A stretch of DNA of 64,000 nucleotides, taken from positions 1 to 64,000 of the IMG/VR virus record IMGVR_UViG_3300032053_000002. One strand, given 5' to 3'. A program made the position numbers and the translations under genes. Below the pieces are notes generated by a model. That model made no database searches. It was not told the origin of the DNA and worked only from the letters and a program-made list of their open reading frames with translations. Source of the stretch: a virus. This document shows positions 44,712-52,452 of this stretch, piece by piece (the stretch's first letter is position 1; every line of letters starts with the position of its first letter).

Positions 44712-45224
44712 TTAGAAAGTGGGATAAATTTTCGCGACTATTTTCTGTTCAATTAGTTTTTTCCAGGGGCAATAAATATTATAAGTTATTCCAAAACCTT
44801 TAGTAGTATAATCCAATTTGAAAGTTCTGTATTTGGGTGACTTATGCGCGTCATTATAATGCAAATCAACGATGTATTTTTTTAGTTCATTCCACTTGAC
44901 TAAATACACAATAGTTGGGCATTCTTTGTCTTCTCCATCATAATAACCATAAACCAATGCATTACACCATATTAACTTACTCCACCATCCGTGATTATTT
45001 GTTTCCAAATCCTGTTCAACCTCGATAACCATATCAGAATGCAGATAACTGGACGATTTTTCGTCTATATATATTTTTGTTCCATCGGTTCTAAATAACT
45101 TCTTATCACCATATTTTTCTTGTTCTTCTTTTGAAGTGATGTGTTCAACGCGATGTCCCAACCCCTTATATATAACACCATCACAAAATAGGGAAAACTT
45201 CTTTTCTAAATCAAAAGTATTCAT
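44712..45224 (-). CDS. Hypothetical protein with nuclease-like IDEKSS motif
   Basis: 170 residues. FRTDGTKIYIDEKSSSYLHSDMVIEVEQD has a D...ExK spacing compatible with PD-(D/E)XK nucleases (IDEKS), as in several phage and restriction enzymes. The C-terminus (GFGITYNIYCPWKKLIEQKIVAKIYPTF) is basic and aromatic. It ends upstream of the methylase promoter and starts 13 nt after the larger nuclease-like gene. No recognised family; role inferred from motif and context. Confidence 0.5.
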   Translation of the reverse strand: MNTFDLEKKFSLFCDGVIYKGLGHRVEHITSKEEQEKYGDKKLFRTDGTKIYIDEKSSSYLHSDMVIEVEQDLETNNHGWWSKLIWCNALVYGYYDGEDKECPTIVYLVKWNELKKYIVDLHYNDAHKSPKYRTFKLDYTTKGFGITYNIYCPWKKLIEQKIVAKIYPTF

Positions 45225-45237
45225 AACACCTATTATA

Positions 45238-46227
45238 TTATTTATTTGAAGATTTTTTCTTCAGGTATATTTTCACATACCCATCAGCAACCGCATTCGT
45301 ATCTCCGCCTCGACTGAACACGGGATTGAACTTCAGGGTGTTTGATAAAAAACGTTTATCTTCAAAGTTGGAAATAAAAACTAATCTATTATCTTCATCG
45401 GGCAGAATAATCGACGCTATACCTTTATTTTTCACATAGATTCTAAGTAGTTCAATACCCAAATATTCTTTACAATATTCGACATCATGCATATTTCCCG
45501 CCATATGAGTCGCCCAACGTAACCTGATATTATCTGTAAAATCAGTACATATTTTTTCCGGATATAGGTCATCAAAAAATCCTTTAAATTTTGTTTTAAC
45601 TTCATCTGTCGTCATTCCAGCAAAACAGTCGTCGTGTTCGTTCTTTTTTGAAGATAATGGATTCAACCCACCAAACCATTTTTCTAAAGCGTTATCACCG
45701 ACACGATGTTTATTACCTTCTTTAATAACCGGACTAAAGCACGCGCCACTACCACTTTTAACTTCACCTTTCTTTATTTTTATTTCATTATTATCATCTA
45801 AATCTCTAATCAATAAATCATCAACGGAAGAAAATATTGTATTGGAAAATAGAAGTATCAAAGCCAACTCTCCGGCTCCCCTACCTTTACCTTTAACTTG
45901 AAATAATCTTTTTATGACATGATTAAAGGTTTTATTTGCTTTCAATGATTCAGGAATCAACTCAAAAATAGTAGTATCTGAATTTTCAGTTGGAAATGGT
46001 GGCAAATCACCATTCGACGTTAGGCAGTCAATCATTTCCATACCGTCGTGATTATATCGTTCATGACCATACAATCCGGATTCAAGAAGAGTTTGCCTAA
46101 ACTCATTAAGGATAACTATTTCCTTTGGTGACAAAAATCTTTTCTTAATAAGTTCATCAACTTTTTTCTCGAATTCTGATAAAAAATTCGCTGGATTTTT
46201 TACTTCTTTGTTATTATCTTTTTCCAT
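45238..46227 (-). CDS. Candidate restriction-type nuclease
   Basis: 329 residues. The central segment GKGRGAGELALILLFSNT...DDNNEIKIKKGEVKSGSGACF contains an E...D...ExK arrangement (GEVKS) typical of PD-(D/E)XK nucleases. The glycine-rich GKGRGAGE just before it may form the substrate loop. It is the first gene after an early-type promoter that has a CRP-like site upstream. Together with 44712-45224, the Dam-type methylase and 42945-43652 it forms a compact modification/nuclease cluster. I do not recognise the family; structural confirmation of the fold would be needed. Confidence 0.55.
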   Translation of the reverse strand: MEKDNNKEVKNPANFLSEFEKKVDELIKKRFLSPKEIVILNEFRQTLLESGLYGHERYNHDGMEMIDCLTSNGDLPPFPTENSDTTIFELIPESLKANKTFNHVIKRLFQVKGKGRGAGELALILLFSNTIFSSVDDLLIRDLDDNNEIKIKKGEVKSGSGACFSPVIKEGNKHRVGDNALEKWFGGLNPLSSKKNEHDDCFAGMTTDEVKTKFKGFFDDLYPEKICTDFTDNIRLRWATHMAGNMHDVEYCKEYLGIELLRIYVKNKGIASIILPDEDNRLVFISNFEDKRFLSNTLKFNPVFSRGGDTNAVADGYVKIYLKKKSSNK

Positions 46228-46261
46228 TTATTACTTAAACCTTTGTTTATCTTATACTATA

Positions 46262-46290
46262 AAGATAATCATATTCGGCTTACCTGTCAA
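46262..46290 (-). promoter_or_regulatory. Early-type promoter TTGACA-N17-TATCTT
   Basis: Minus strand: TTGACA (46290-46285), 17-nt spacer, TATCTT (46267-46262), 35 nt before ATG 46227. The -35 box is a perfect sigma70 hexamer. Confidence 0.75.
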
Positions 46291-46315
46291 ATTATATTTT
46301 ATTTATTTTTAAAGT

Positions 46316-46333
46316 TTGTGAAAAATTTCACAA
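46316..46333 (-). promoter_or_regulatory. CRP-like palindrome TTGTGA-N6-TCACAA
   Basis: A perfect inverted repeat with TGTGA and TCACA half-sites separated by six bases, the CRP consensus. It is centred at about -69.5 from the predicted start of the promoter at 46262, close to the class I CRP position of -71.5. It could also act as a weak hairpin after the deformylase gene. Confidence 0.55.
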
Positions 46334-46351
46334 GGCGGCAATCTGTAACTA

Positions 46352-46939
46352 TTAAACGATTTCCCATCCCTGTTCCAGATAGGCTTCTGCCTTTTTGTAT
46401 TTGATTTGTTCTATAACCTGATCTGTAACATTATTCTTTATATTCACTTTCTCGTTCCGACCATATTTGAACGGATTTTTAATCGTCTTGAAAAAGTCTA
46501 TCATAAGTTTACCATCCAGATGTGCTATCTCATGCTGCACGCATATACACTCTAACAACCCGCTATCGTTCATAGAAAATTCGTTTTCGCCAGTGATTGG
46601 ACAAAATATCATCTTACTCAGCCAGTTATCGGCTTCAACCGTGATTAAAGTATGTCTTATTGTTCTCGCCGTTTTTCCGGGGAAACTCAAACAACCTTCT
46701 GAATATACAATCTCGCCTTCGGCTTCAATGATGCGCGGATTGACCAGATAAAACGGCTTGTCCTTAACTTTTATGGCGACAACTCGTTTCAGAATACCAA
46801 TCTGCGGTGCAGACAGTCCAATACCGTCTTCGTGCTCAGACAATACCTGTAACAACTTTTCGCCGATTTCTCGCCCCTCTTCTGGAGTGGCCGGTTCGCT
46901 GATTTGCCTTAAAAACTTTTCGTCTTTAATTATTTGCAT
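46352..46939 (-). CDS. def: Peptide deformylase
   Basis: I choose ATG at 46939 (MQIIKDEKFLRQISEPAT), which has GAGAAGG upstream; the longer start at 46969 would lie deep in the previous gene. 195 residues. All three family motifs are present: GIGLSAPQIG (motif 1), EGCLSFPG (motif 2, metal cysteine) and QHEIAHLDG (motif 3, HExxH). It removes the formyl group from new proteins and may keep N-terminal processing active late in infection or when the host enzyme is limiting. The C-terminal ~30 residues are a helical extension. Overlaps the preceding gene by 14 nt. Confidence 0.95.
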   Translation of the reverse strand: MQIIKDEKFLRQISEPATPEEGREIGEKLLQVLSEHEDGIGLSAPQIGILKRVVAIKVKDKPFYLVNPRIIEAEGEIVYSEGCLSFPGKTARTIRHTLITVEADNWLSKMIFCPITGENEFSMNDSGLLECICVQHEIAHLDGKLMIDFFKTIKNPFKYGRNEKVNIKNNVTDQVIEQIKYKKAEAYLEQGWEIV

Positions 46940-47162
46940 TTGCCTTCTCGATTGTTTTCCAGTACGCATCTACTGCGACTCTCGTGGTTTGTCCTAAACA
47001 ACTTTTCATAATATCACATTTTGGATGACCCATATCAAAAGAACTCTGCGCACATTTTCTATGCACGGGGCACAGCCTAAATATCCAATACTTTGAAGTG
47101 AACCACTTGTCTTTGAATAAATACCATTTATTGCTCCACCAATACCATTTAAATATTTTCAT
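46926..47162 (-). CDS. Small Cys/His-rich protein
   Basis: 78 residues. The aromatic-rich N-terminus (MKIFKWYWWSNKWYLFKDKWFTSKYWIFRL) precedes CPVHRKCAQSSFDMGHPKCDIMKSC, a possible zinc site. It ends inside the start of the deformylase gene. Phages often carry short proteins of this type; no named family recognised. The neighbouring membrane protein ends 1 nt upstream. Confidence 0.55.
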   Translation of the reverse strand: MKIFKWYWWSNKWYLFKDKWFTSKYWIFRLCPVHRKCAQSSFDMGHPKCDIMKSCLGQTTRVAVDAYWKTIEKANANN

Positions 47163-47163
47163 T

Positions 47164-47463
47164 TTATCCCCACCATTTTATTTCTTTTAATGGAATATCC
47201 CCAACGCTCCCATGATGAAACACCTTTTCCAGAAGATATTGCGGAATCGCGATATACAATAACATCAACGCAAGCATGATTAGTGTAGCAAGTATAACAA
47301 CCGGAAAGATCACGAACTTCATTTCCAGTGATTGCCCCCAGTTCGCTAACATAAAATCCGCCCAATGAAAAACTCTATCTAAAAGCGGAAACGATTTAAC
47401 GAAAAGATAAAGTTGAAAATAAAAAACTAAAAAACGTATAAAGTATCCGATTGCTTTTATCAT
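47164..47463 (-). CDS. Membrane protein, unknown
   Basis: 99 residues with two hydrophobic regions (AIGYFIRFLVFYFQLYLFV and FVIFPVVILATLIMLALMLLYIAIPQYLL). ATG at 47463 overlaps the clpP stop by four bases. No family recognised. A second overlapping frame at 47159-47365 is judged a shadow. Confidence 0.55.
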   Translation of the reverse strand: MIKAIGYFIRFLVFYFQLYLFVKSFPLLDRVFHWADFMLANWGQSLEMKFVIFPVVILATLIMLALMLLYIAIPQYLLEKVFHHGSVGDIPLKEIKWWG

Positions 47464-48077
47464 ATGATTTCGTCCACCATTTTATATTTCAAGCAGGTTT
47501 CTGCATCGAAGAACAGATCATGCAACAGGATTTCATCCAGTTTATCGGCAGGTATTTCAGTATACTCCGCATACACTTGTTTGATAAGTGTCATAAAGCG
47601 TTCCAGATTCTGCATCTCATCTTTATGCTCGGAGAACTTGCCCCAAAAAACAGATTGTAACTCATGAATGAGCATGAAAGAGTGACGCGAAATCTGACGT
47701 TTCTTACCGACTACCGACAAGAATGTCGCCGCGGATGCACACACACCATCCACGATGGTAATCACGGGCGACTGACATTTCAATATGTTGTCCATTGCGG
47801 AAAATCCAGAAAAAATACTCCCGCCATAACTATTGATATGCAAAAATATTGGATCTAAAGTTTCACGACCATGAATTTGCTTATCACTTATGTTCGTGTT
47901 ATCGATCTCTTTCAATTCCTTATTCAATTTGAGAACCTCTGCGCGGTCTATATCGGAGTAGAAAAAAATTCGGTTGTTGACAACTTCAAGAATATCCGGC
48001 TCTTTGATGAAAATTTCATCTTTCGGTGGCTGAACAGGTTGATCATTTTTTCCGTTTCGTATATCCCATGCACACAT
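47460..48077 (-). CDS. clpP: ClpP-like serine protease
   Basis: I choose ATG at 48077, 8 nt after AAGGAG; a GTG at 48086 would add three residues. 205 residues, the normal ClpP size. Motifs: IFLHINSYGGSIFSGFSAMDNI (oxyanion and substrate loop), DGVCASAATFLSVVG (catalytic Ser in ASAA), SRHSFMLIHELQSVF (catalytic His) and the acidic DAETCLKYKMVDEI at the end (triad Asp likely in LFFDAE). It could degrade tmRNA-tagged or host proteins with a host ClpX/ClpA partner, or mature virion proteins as some phage ClpP-like proteases do. No prohead protease is visible nearby. Confidence 0.9.
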   Translation of the reverse strand: MCAWDIRNGKNDQPVQPPKDEIFIKEPDILEVVNNRIFFYSDIDRAEVLKLNKELKEIDNTNISDKQIHGRETLDPIFLHINSYGGSIFSGFSAMDNILKCQSPVITIVDGVCASAATFLSVVGKKRQISRHSFMLIHELQSVFWGKFSEHKDEMQNLERFMTLIKQVYAEYTEIPADKLDEILLHDLFFDAETCLKYKMVDEII

Positions 48078-48096
48078 ATCACACACTCCTTTTTAT

Positions 48097-48624
48097 TTAC
48101 GCGAAAAACTTATTTTTAATTTTTTTGTCGCCACTCTTTTTTACGTCTTTTTCCGCAATCTCGAACTTTTCCTTTTTCCTATCCTCGCGCTTTTTCTTTT
48201 TTTCGAGTTGTTCCTTTTTCTTTTCATAGCGTTTGGCGAGTTTTTGTTCGTGTTCCATTTTCTTTTGTTGACGCTGAAATGAAGAAAGTTTCTTTTTCTC
48301 TTCGATAACTGTTGGTGGTAACGTTCCCTTTAACTCCGGTTGTTCTACACCCTTGTGATAAACATTCAGTTCTGCGTCTACGTATACCTTCATAAATCGC
48401 CATCCACGCGGCTTTCGCGGAGCTGTGTCTTCGGTCTCTTCTTTCGGCTTGAGCTGATGCGGTATCTCTACCATTTTCTGGCAACACAACCAGCAAATCG
48501 CACCTTCGGAATCCGAATCTACTGAAACTTCGTTGACGTTGCAGGTCGAACAAACGACGAACTTGCGATTTGATTTTCTAACTTGAAAGTCCACATCTTT
48601 ACTACTCATCTTTTTGCGCTTCAT
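48097..48624 (-). CDS. Zinc-finger protein with coiled, lysine-rich tail
   Basis: 175 residues. N-terminal CSTCNVNEV...GAICWLCCQK is a four-cysteine zinc ribbon. The middle segment MKVYVDAELNVYHKGVEQPELKGTLPPT is a conserved-looking beta unit I recall from T4-like phage proteins. The C-terminal 70 residues are a long charged helix. ATG at 48624 follows GGAGAA; ATG 48609 is a second option because it overlaps the previous stop. Likely nucleic-acid or RNA-polymerase contact; function unproven. Confidence 0.6.
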   Translation of the reverse strand: MKRKKMSSKDVDFQVRKSNRKFVVCSTCNVNEVSVDSDSEGAICWLCCQKMVEIPHQLKPKEETEDTAPRKPRGWRFMKVYVDAELNVYHKGVEQPELKGTLPPTVIEEKKKLSSFQRQQKKMEHEQKLAKRYEKKKEQLEKKKKREDRKKEKFEIAEKDVKKSGDKKIKNKFFA

Positions 48625-48940
48625 TTGGTTCTCCTATGTTTGGTGAAAACATTAAATTCTTCGCCGTTGGCGACTTTGATAATATCGCATCCAATTTTTT
48701 GAATAGTGAATCCATCTCCCCTTTGATATTTTTGAAGTCTACTTTAAAAACTTCTCCATCTTTCTTTTTCTTGAAATCGTCGGTAATCTCAAACACGTCC
48801 ACCACAGTATCTTCAAAGTTTTTGCTTATATTATCTTCAATGACGTGCCTCTCAACTTCAGACCTATTATCTGCGAAAAGATAAGTGATAATCTTTCCAT
48901 CAGTATCTTTAAACGACTTCTCCACCTGATAAAATTTCAT
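48602..48940 (-). CDS. Hypothetical protein
   Basis: 112 residues: an alpha/beta domain (MKFYQVEKSFKDTDGKIITYLFADNRSEVERHVIEDN) then a charged helical tail. ATG at 48940, preceded by GGAGAGAAT. It ends in TAG within the start of the next gene. No family recognised. Confidence 0.55.
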   Translation of the reverse strand: MKFYQVEKSFKDTDGKIITYLFADNRSEVERHVIEDNISKNFEDTVVDVFEITDDFKKKKDGEVFKVDFKNIKGEMDSLFKKLDAILSKSPTAKNLMFSPNIGEPNEAQKDE

Positions 48941-48942
48941 TT

Positions 48943-49515
48943 TTATTCTCTCCGTTTAATTACTATGATTTTTCTATACGCCACGTGTATTATCTTTTCA
49001 ATACTATACTTCTGAGATATGGTATTCTGTAATTCTTCCAATCCAATGCCAAAGCAATCTATTTTATTAAACGGCTTCGCGTTCTCTTCTGCCCAAGAAA
49101 TGAAACACCGTCCGTTCTTTGTTAAACACTACATCCACGAATCGAGCGCTTTATTAAAGTCGTAACAGTGGTCTATACTATTTGTATAAATAAAATCAGT
49201 CGCGTCTATCCATTCCGGTTTCGTATCGTGAAAATCGTGAACAATCATATTTGGTATTGTCGCCGCGGTTTCAGATATATCCGTGCCTATTATATTATCA
49301 CTGTTCAACGATTCTCTAAACTTTCGCACTTCATATCCATTTCTGGCTCCATGACATATTCCAAAATTAATTTTTAATCCAAGTTCCTTAATATACTGAG
49401 AAATTTGGGTTATTTCTTCATCGTTTATCCATACCGCACCTAATTTTCTTTTGTTCTGACTTGTTTGCAGTTGAACATATTCTTGATAATTATCTGATTT
49501 AATATATTTAGTCAT
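48943..49515 (-). pseudogene. SAM methyltransferase-like gene with an in-frame TAG
   Basis: The frame from ATG 49515 encodes a class I methyltransferase pattern (INFGICHGARNGYE as motif I, IIGTDIS as motif II, DFIYTNSIDHCYDFNKALDSWM). At 49131-49129 it meets TAG, but the same frame continues for 61 more codons (CLTKNGRCFISWAEENA, IDCFGIGLEELQNTISQKYSIEK) to TAA at 48943, just before the next gene's ribosome-binding site. The extension fits the expected methyltransferase C-terminus, so the gene was recently intact. TAG is one base from CAG, AAG and TGG. Either a nonsense mutation, read-through, or suppression; TAG is used as a normal stop elsewhere. Confidence 0.65.
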
Positions 49516-49517
49516 AA

Positions 49518-50468
49518 TTATATGTGACAATCTATTATTGACATCATTATCTCAGGTGTTTTTTCCAATGGCTCCAGAAAGGTTGAGTAATAATTCTCTA
49601 CAAAATTTCTATACTCTTCGTCGCCTTCAGTAGAGCAACCGAACCATCCCATATCCCCAGGAGCATTCCATTCACCATCATCAGTAATTACCGCGTAAGT
49701 CGAAAACATATTCGTTAATTTAATAAAATTCTCTTTAGTTAAATATCGATCTAAATAATATTTCGGACTATAATATGTTTTTGCGTGATGTTTCGATATT
49801 TTCTTTTTTCGTTCTTCTTCCGGTAGAGATAAAAATTCTTCTGAAGTAAACGGCACTACGTATTGCTCCCACAATTTTTCTTGTTCTTTGATTGACCTTT
49901 GATTTGGTTTCGCAGAATTTTTCCAATCGATTAAAATAAACGGCGCGTAATCGACATATCCCTGTTTCGGAGGCGGGGTTTGAATTCCGAGGTGCCCCGT
50001 TCCGGAAAACTCATATAAATACCGATATTTTTTAGGCACTTTGGAAATTGGTTTTAACTTTAATTCTCCGCTCCATCTCCCACCAACCGAATACCAATCC
50101 CACTTGGCGTCTTCATTCGTATATCTTCCCCAGTTGCCATCATCATTTTGAGAATATCCACTCCAGTCGTTCATCAATTTTTCGTAATTGTTTGTTTTTA
50201 GATATTCCAGATATTTTACAAAATAATCTTTTTTCTCTATACTTCCATCTTTATTAAGCGTTTTTATTTTCCGCCGTTTGCCATCACGGTCATAAAAAAC
50301 ATTTTTTAGAATATAATTTCGAATATCGTCCTTCTTACATTCCATTATAAAAGACGCGCGTGGGTCGTCCTTTATTTCTTCTTGCGACAATGTACACTCT
50401 AATTCATGATAAGGATATAGCTTATTCTCAACATCGTCGCCGATAACTAAAACCGAAAAATGCGACAT
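49518..50468 (-). CDS. Conserved hypothetical phage protein
   Basis: 316 residues. MSHFSVLVIGDDVENKLYPYHELECT at the N-terminus and WDWYSVGGRWSGELKLKP in the middle are diagnostic of a widespread phage protein of unknown function. GEWNAPGDMGWFGCS and many aromatic residues follow. It overlaps the next gene upstream by one base and the methyltransferase-like gene starts right after it. The family has no established biochemical role that I know of. Confidence 0.7.
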   Translation of the reverse strand: MSHFSVLVIGDDVENKLYPYHELECTLSQEEIKDDPRASFIMECKKDDIRNYILKNVFYDRDGKRRKIKTLNKDGSIEKKDYFVKYLEYLKTNNYEKLMNDWSGYSQNDDGNWGRYTNEDAKWDWYSVGGRWSGELKLKPISKVPKKYRYLYEFSGTGHLGIQTPPPKQGYVDYAPFILIDWKNSAKPNQRSIKEQEKLWEQYVVPFTSEEFLSLPEEERKKKISKHHAKTYYSPKYYLDRYLTKENFIKLTNMFSTYAVITDDGEWNAPGDMGWFGCSTEGDEEYRNFVENYYSTFLEPLEKTPEIMMSIIDCHI

Positions 50469-50983
50469 TATTGTTTTCCCCCGTATTTATTCCATAATTT
50501 ATTTAATTTTTCAATCGACTCTTTTGATAATTTACATTTGTCTATAAAATCATCGTATATATCAACAAACTCGTCTACGTCGGCTTTCCACGATACCTCT
50601 ATTGAACTATCCCGTATCACTCTTCGCAATTTTTCCAACCTCTTTTTGATTTTTTGGTATTTGTCTACGTCTATTTTGTTCGCATCTCGTTTGACTTTCA
50701 GTACAGAAGTGTCGCGATATGAATATCCTTTATAAAGTTTTTTACGTTTCAATTCCACCCATTTATCAATCGGATATACTTTACGAGAAGGATTTTTGCA
50801 ATCTATTCTTCCCCATTCCGCAACTAAATGTTTAGCATCAAGTTGCGATATTCTATAAAATTTGAAATGATTATCGTTGGTGTTTTCTAAATATACGGTT
50901 TCTCTCATTTGATCCTCGGATTCCAAATCTTTTATTATTTCATCTAGCGCGGTTAACGCTTTTTTATACGAATTCTTTATCAT
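50468..50983 (-). CDS. WGR-domain protein
   Basis: 171 residues. The central part ETVYLENTNDNHFKFYRISQLDAKHLVAEWGRIDCKNPSRKVYPID...LYKGYSY contains a WGR motif, a small DNA-binding domain otherwise found in PARPs and some bacterial DNA-binding proteins. The C-terminal part is helical. The ATG lies only 5 nt after the -10 box of an early-type promoter, so the mRNA may be leaderless. The role may be recognition of DNA breaks or host DNA; inference only. Confidence 0.65.
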   Translation of the reverse strand: MIKNSYKKALTALDEIIKDLESEDQMRETVYLENTNDNHFKFYRISQLDAKHLVAEWGRIDCKNPSRKVYPIDKWVELKRKKLYKGYSYRDTSVLKVKRDANKIDVDKYQKIKKRLEKLRRVIRDSSIEVSWKADVDEFVDIYDDFIDKCKLSKESIEKLNKLWNKYGGKQ

Positions 50984-50988
50984 ATCTG

Positions 50989-51017
50989 AATATACAAAAT
51001 AAAACCATACCAGTCAA
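50989..51017 (-). promoter_or_regulatory. Early-type promoter TTGACT-N17-TATATT, leaderless
   Basis: Minus strand: TTGACT (51017-51012), 17-nt spacer, TATATT (50994-50989), then only five bases to the ATG at 50983. Transcription would start at or next to the start codon. Confidence 0.8.
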
Positions 51018-51020
51018 CCG

Positions 51021-51314
51021 TTATATTTTTCTCTTTTTATTCGCCATTGGAATTTGTTCCAATTCTCGATTTCTTATCCATTTAACGTAATTTCGGACTT
51101 TTTCGTTTTTCAATAGTTTAGAAATTGAGTTATATTCTCTTTCTAATTGTTTGTTCGGAATCAACTTATGTACCATGTCTTTACACGATAAACATACCAG
51201 AACAACGTCCGATTTCGAGCCTCCGCGACTCTTTGGGGTAAGGTGATGTTTGGTTAGAGTATTCACCGTTCTCTTACAGAGTTCACACGTTTTTAAAGAA
51301 TCCGAGAATTGCAT
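51021..51314 (-). CDS. Small HNH nuclease
   Basis: 97 residues. CELCKRTVNTLTKHHLTPKSRGGSKSDVVLVCLSCKDMVHKL carries the two CxxC zinc pairs, the HH catalytic pair and the final His of HNH endonucleases. It has no obvious DNA-targeting extension. Phage HNH proteins of this size can assist genome packaging or act as free nucleases. ATG at 51314 lies 8 nt downstream of the stop of a membrane protein gene. Confidence 0.75.
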   Translation of the reverse strand: MQFSDSLKTCELCKRTVNTLTKHHLTPKSRGGSKSDVVLVCLSCKDMVHKLIPNKQLEREYNSISKLLKNEKVRNYVKWIRNRELEQIPMANKKRKI

Positions 51315-51322
51315 GAATATAA

Positions 51323-51649
51323 CTATTCTTTCGGTTTAATAGATTTTAAAACACGGTCAATATCGTCGCTCACTTCTTTTTTAAGTCGTTTCAGAGTTTT
51401 ATTTACAATTTTGACATACATTAAATAAAAGATGTTGGAAAAAAACAAAATGAATATAAATATAAAAATCACGACAAGTGATGGCGAAAAAAATGCAAAA
51501 TACAAAAATAATAATAAAGAAATAAGTATTGATAAAACTTCATTGATATTAAAAATAATATCCAGACGTTTCTCCCATTTTTCTATTAGGTTGTTATTCA
51601 ACCGTATTTTGTCGTTTAATAAATTCATATTTTTTAATATCTTCTTCAA
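51323..51649 (-). CDS. Two-helix membrane protein
   Basis: 108 residues. A charged N-terminal helix (NLLNDKIRLNNNLIEKWEKRLD) is followed by two hydrophobic segments (VLSILISLLLFLYFAFFSPSLVVIFIFIFILFFSNIFYLMYV) and a basic helix. The first codons overlap the end of the homing endonuclease gene; Met 8 (51628) is an alternative start. No family recognised. Confidence 0.55.
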   Translation of the reverse strand: MKKILKNMNLLNDKIRLNNNLIEKWEKRLDIIFNINEVLSILISLLLFLYFAFFSPSLVVIFIFIFILFFSNIFYLMYVKIVNKTLKRLKKEVSDDIDRVLKSIKPKE

Positions 51650-52376
51650 ACCACACTTTTAATTCATAACCACGTCGCTTCACGGCATCCCATTTCAGTT
51701 TATCATTTTCTCTTTCATAACCTTTTGTCTCGATATAATAAAAATTTTCATCGTTATCAAGAACTTTAAAATCTAAAAGATAAAAATGCTCTTTTCCATC
51801 AACTCCAATATATTTTATTCGATCATTTGTATATTCCCAATCTTTTATATCTCCGTCCCGTTTCCACCTATCAAGTATTTTACAAGTTCTTAGTTCATAC
51901 GTTCCTTGTACTTTTATTTTTCCATGCGTTGTTTCTACTTCCACCCATCTAGTTATTCCGCCAAAAACCGGTTTTCCATTTTCATACGATTTTTTTACCG
52001 CAAGAGATAAATTTTTTCTCGTTTCATTGCTCACAAAATGTCCCATTAAGGCTTCGCGTATTTTTACTAATGTTTCTTCAGAATAAACATTCGTTCTTCC
52101 CCTATTCCACGGAACTTGCCCTCTATGATTATCACTTATTTTTTTTAATCTTTCGTCCGTTTCTTTAGTCAGTCCTTTATTCCACGGAATTCTACCTTTA
52201 TTCCACGAAATTCTACCCTTATTTCTTTCCATTAATGTATTACTAACTTTTTCGTTTATTTCTTGCCGCATCTCTTTCGTTGAATAACCTCGAGCGCATT
52301 TTTTTGAGCAAAATGTTCCATCCGAATATTTACTATACTTTACAACTTCATTTATATTACAATATTTACATTTCAT
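51594..52376 (-). CDS. Homing endonuclease with NUMOD-like repeats and PD-(D/E)XK-like domain
   Basis: I choose ATG 52376 (MKCKYCNINEVV); GTG at 52406 would add ten residues and start inside a tRNA-like element. About 260 residues. The N-terminal zinc finger CKYC...FCSKKCARGY is followed by three WNKG/WNRG repeats (ISWNKGRIPWNKGLTKE, QVPWNRGRTN) resembling NUMOD DNA-binding motifs. The C-terminal domain has KVQGTYELRTCKILDRW, FYLLDFKVLDNDENFYYIETKGYERENDKLKWDAV, with the D...ExK core (DFK...IETKGY) of PD-(D/E)XK nucleases. It directly adjoins a truncated tRNA-like sequence, a common type of insertion site. Confidence 0.8.
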   Translation of the reverse strand: MKCKYCNINEVVKYSKYSDGTFCSKKCARGYSTKEMRQEINEKVSNTLMERNKGRISWNKGRIPWNKGLTKETDERLKKISDNHRGQVPWNRGRTNVYSEETLVKIREALMGHFVSNETRKNLSLAVKKSYENGKPVFGGITRWVEVETTHGKIKVQGTYELRTCKILDRWKRDGDIKDWEYTNDRIKYIGVDGKEHFYLLDFKVLDNDENFYYIETKGYERENDKLKWDAVKRRGYELKVWFEEDIKKYEFIKRQNTVE

Positions 52377-52403
52377 TTTATTTGTAATTTCCCACTTATT
52401 TTG

Positions 52404-52452
52404 CACTCTCGGCAGGATTTGAACCCGCCCTATTCCGTTGCTCTACGAGAGC
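52404..52452 (-). pseudogene. Truncated tRNA-like element (acceptor and T-arm only)
   Basis: Minus strand: acceptor GCTCTCG pairs with CGAGAGT (7 bp with one G-U), and the T-arm GCGGG-TTCAAAT-CCTGC is intact. Only 17 nt (TAGAGCAACGGAATAGG) separate them, where about 42 are expected: the remains of a D-arm 3' half (TAGAGCA) and anticodon stem are recognisable but the anticodon loop is gone. It lies between the gene ending at 52443 and the homing endonuclease. Most likely a tRNA gene damaged by deletion. A minimal tRNA-like RNA is the alternative. Confidence 0.6.

Noticed and set aside
47159-47365. Minus-strand 68-codon frame overlapping the membrane protein
   Set aside because: The other frame (47164-47463) has two clear membrane helices and is coupled to clpP.
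48943-49515. Genome-wide TAG reassignment to an amino acid
   Set aside because: Several intact genes end at TAG right at the next gene's start (11265, 29846, 48602), and long genes need no TAG decoding.
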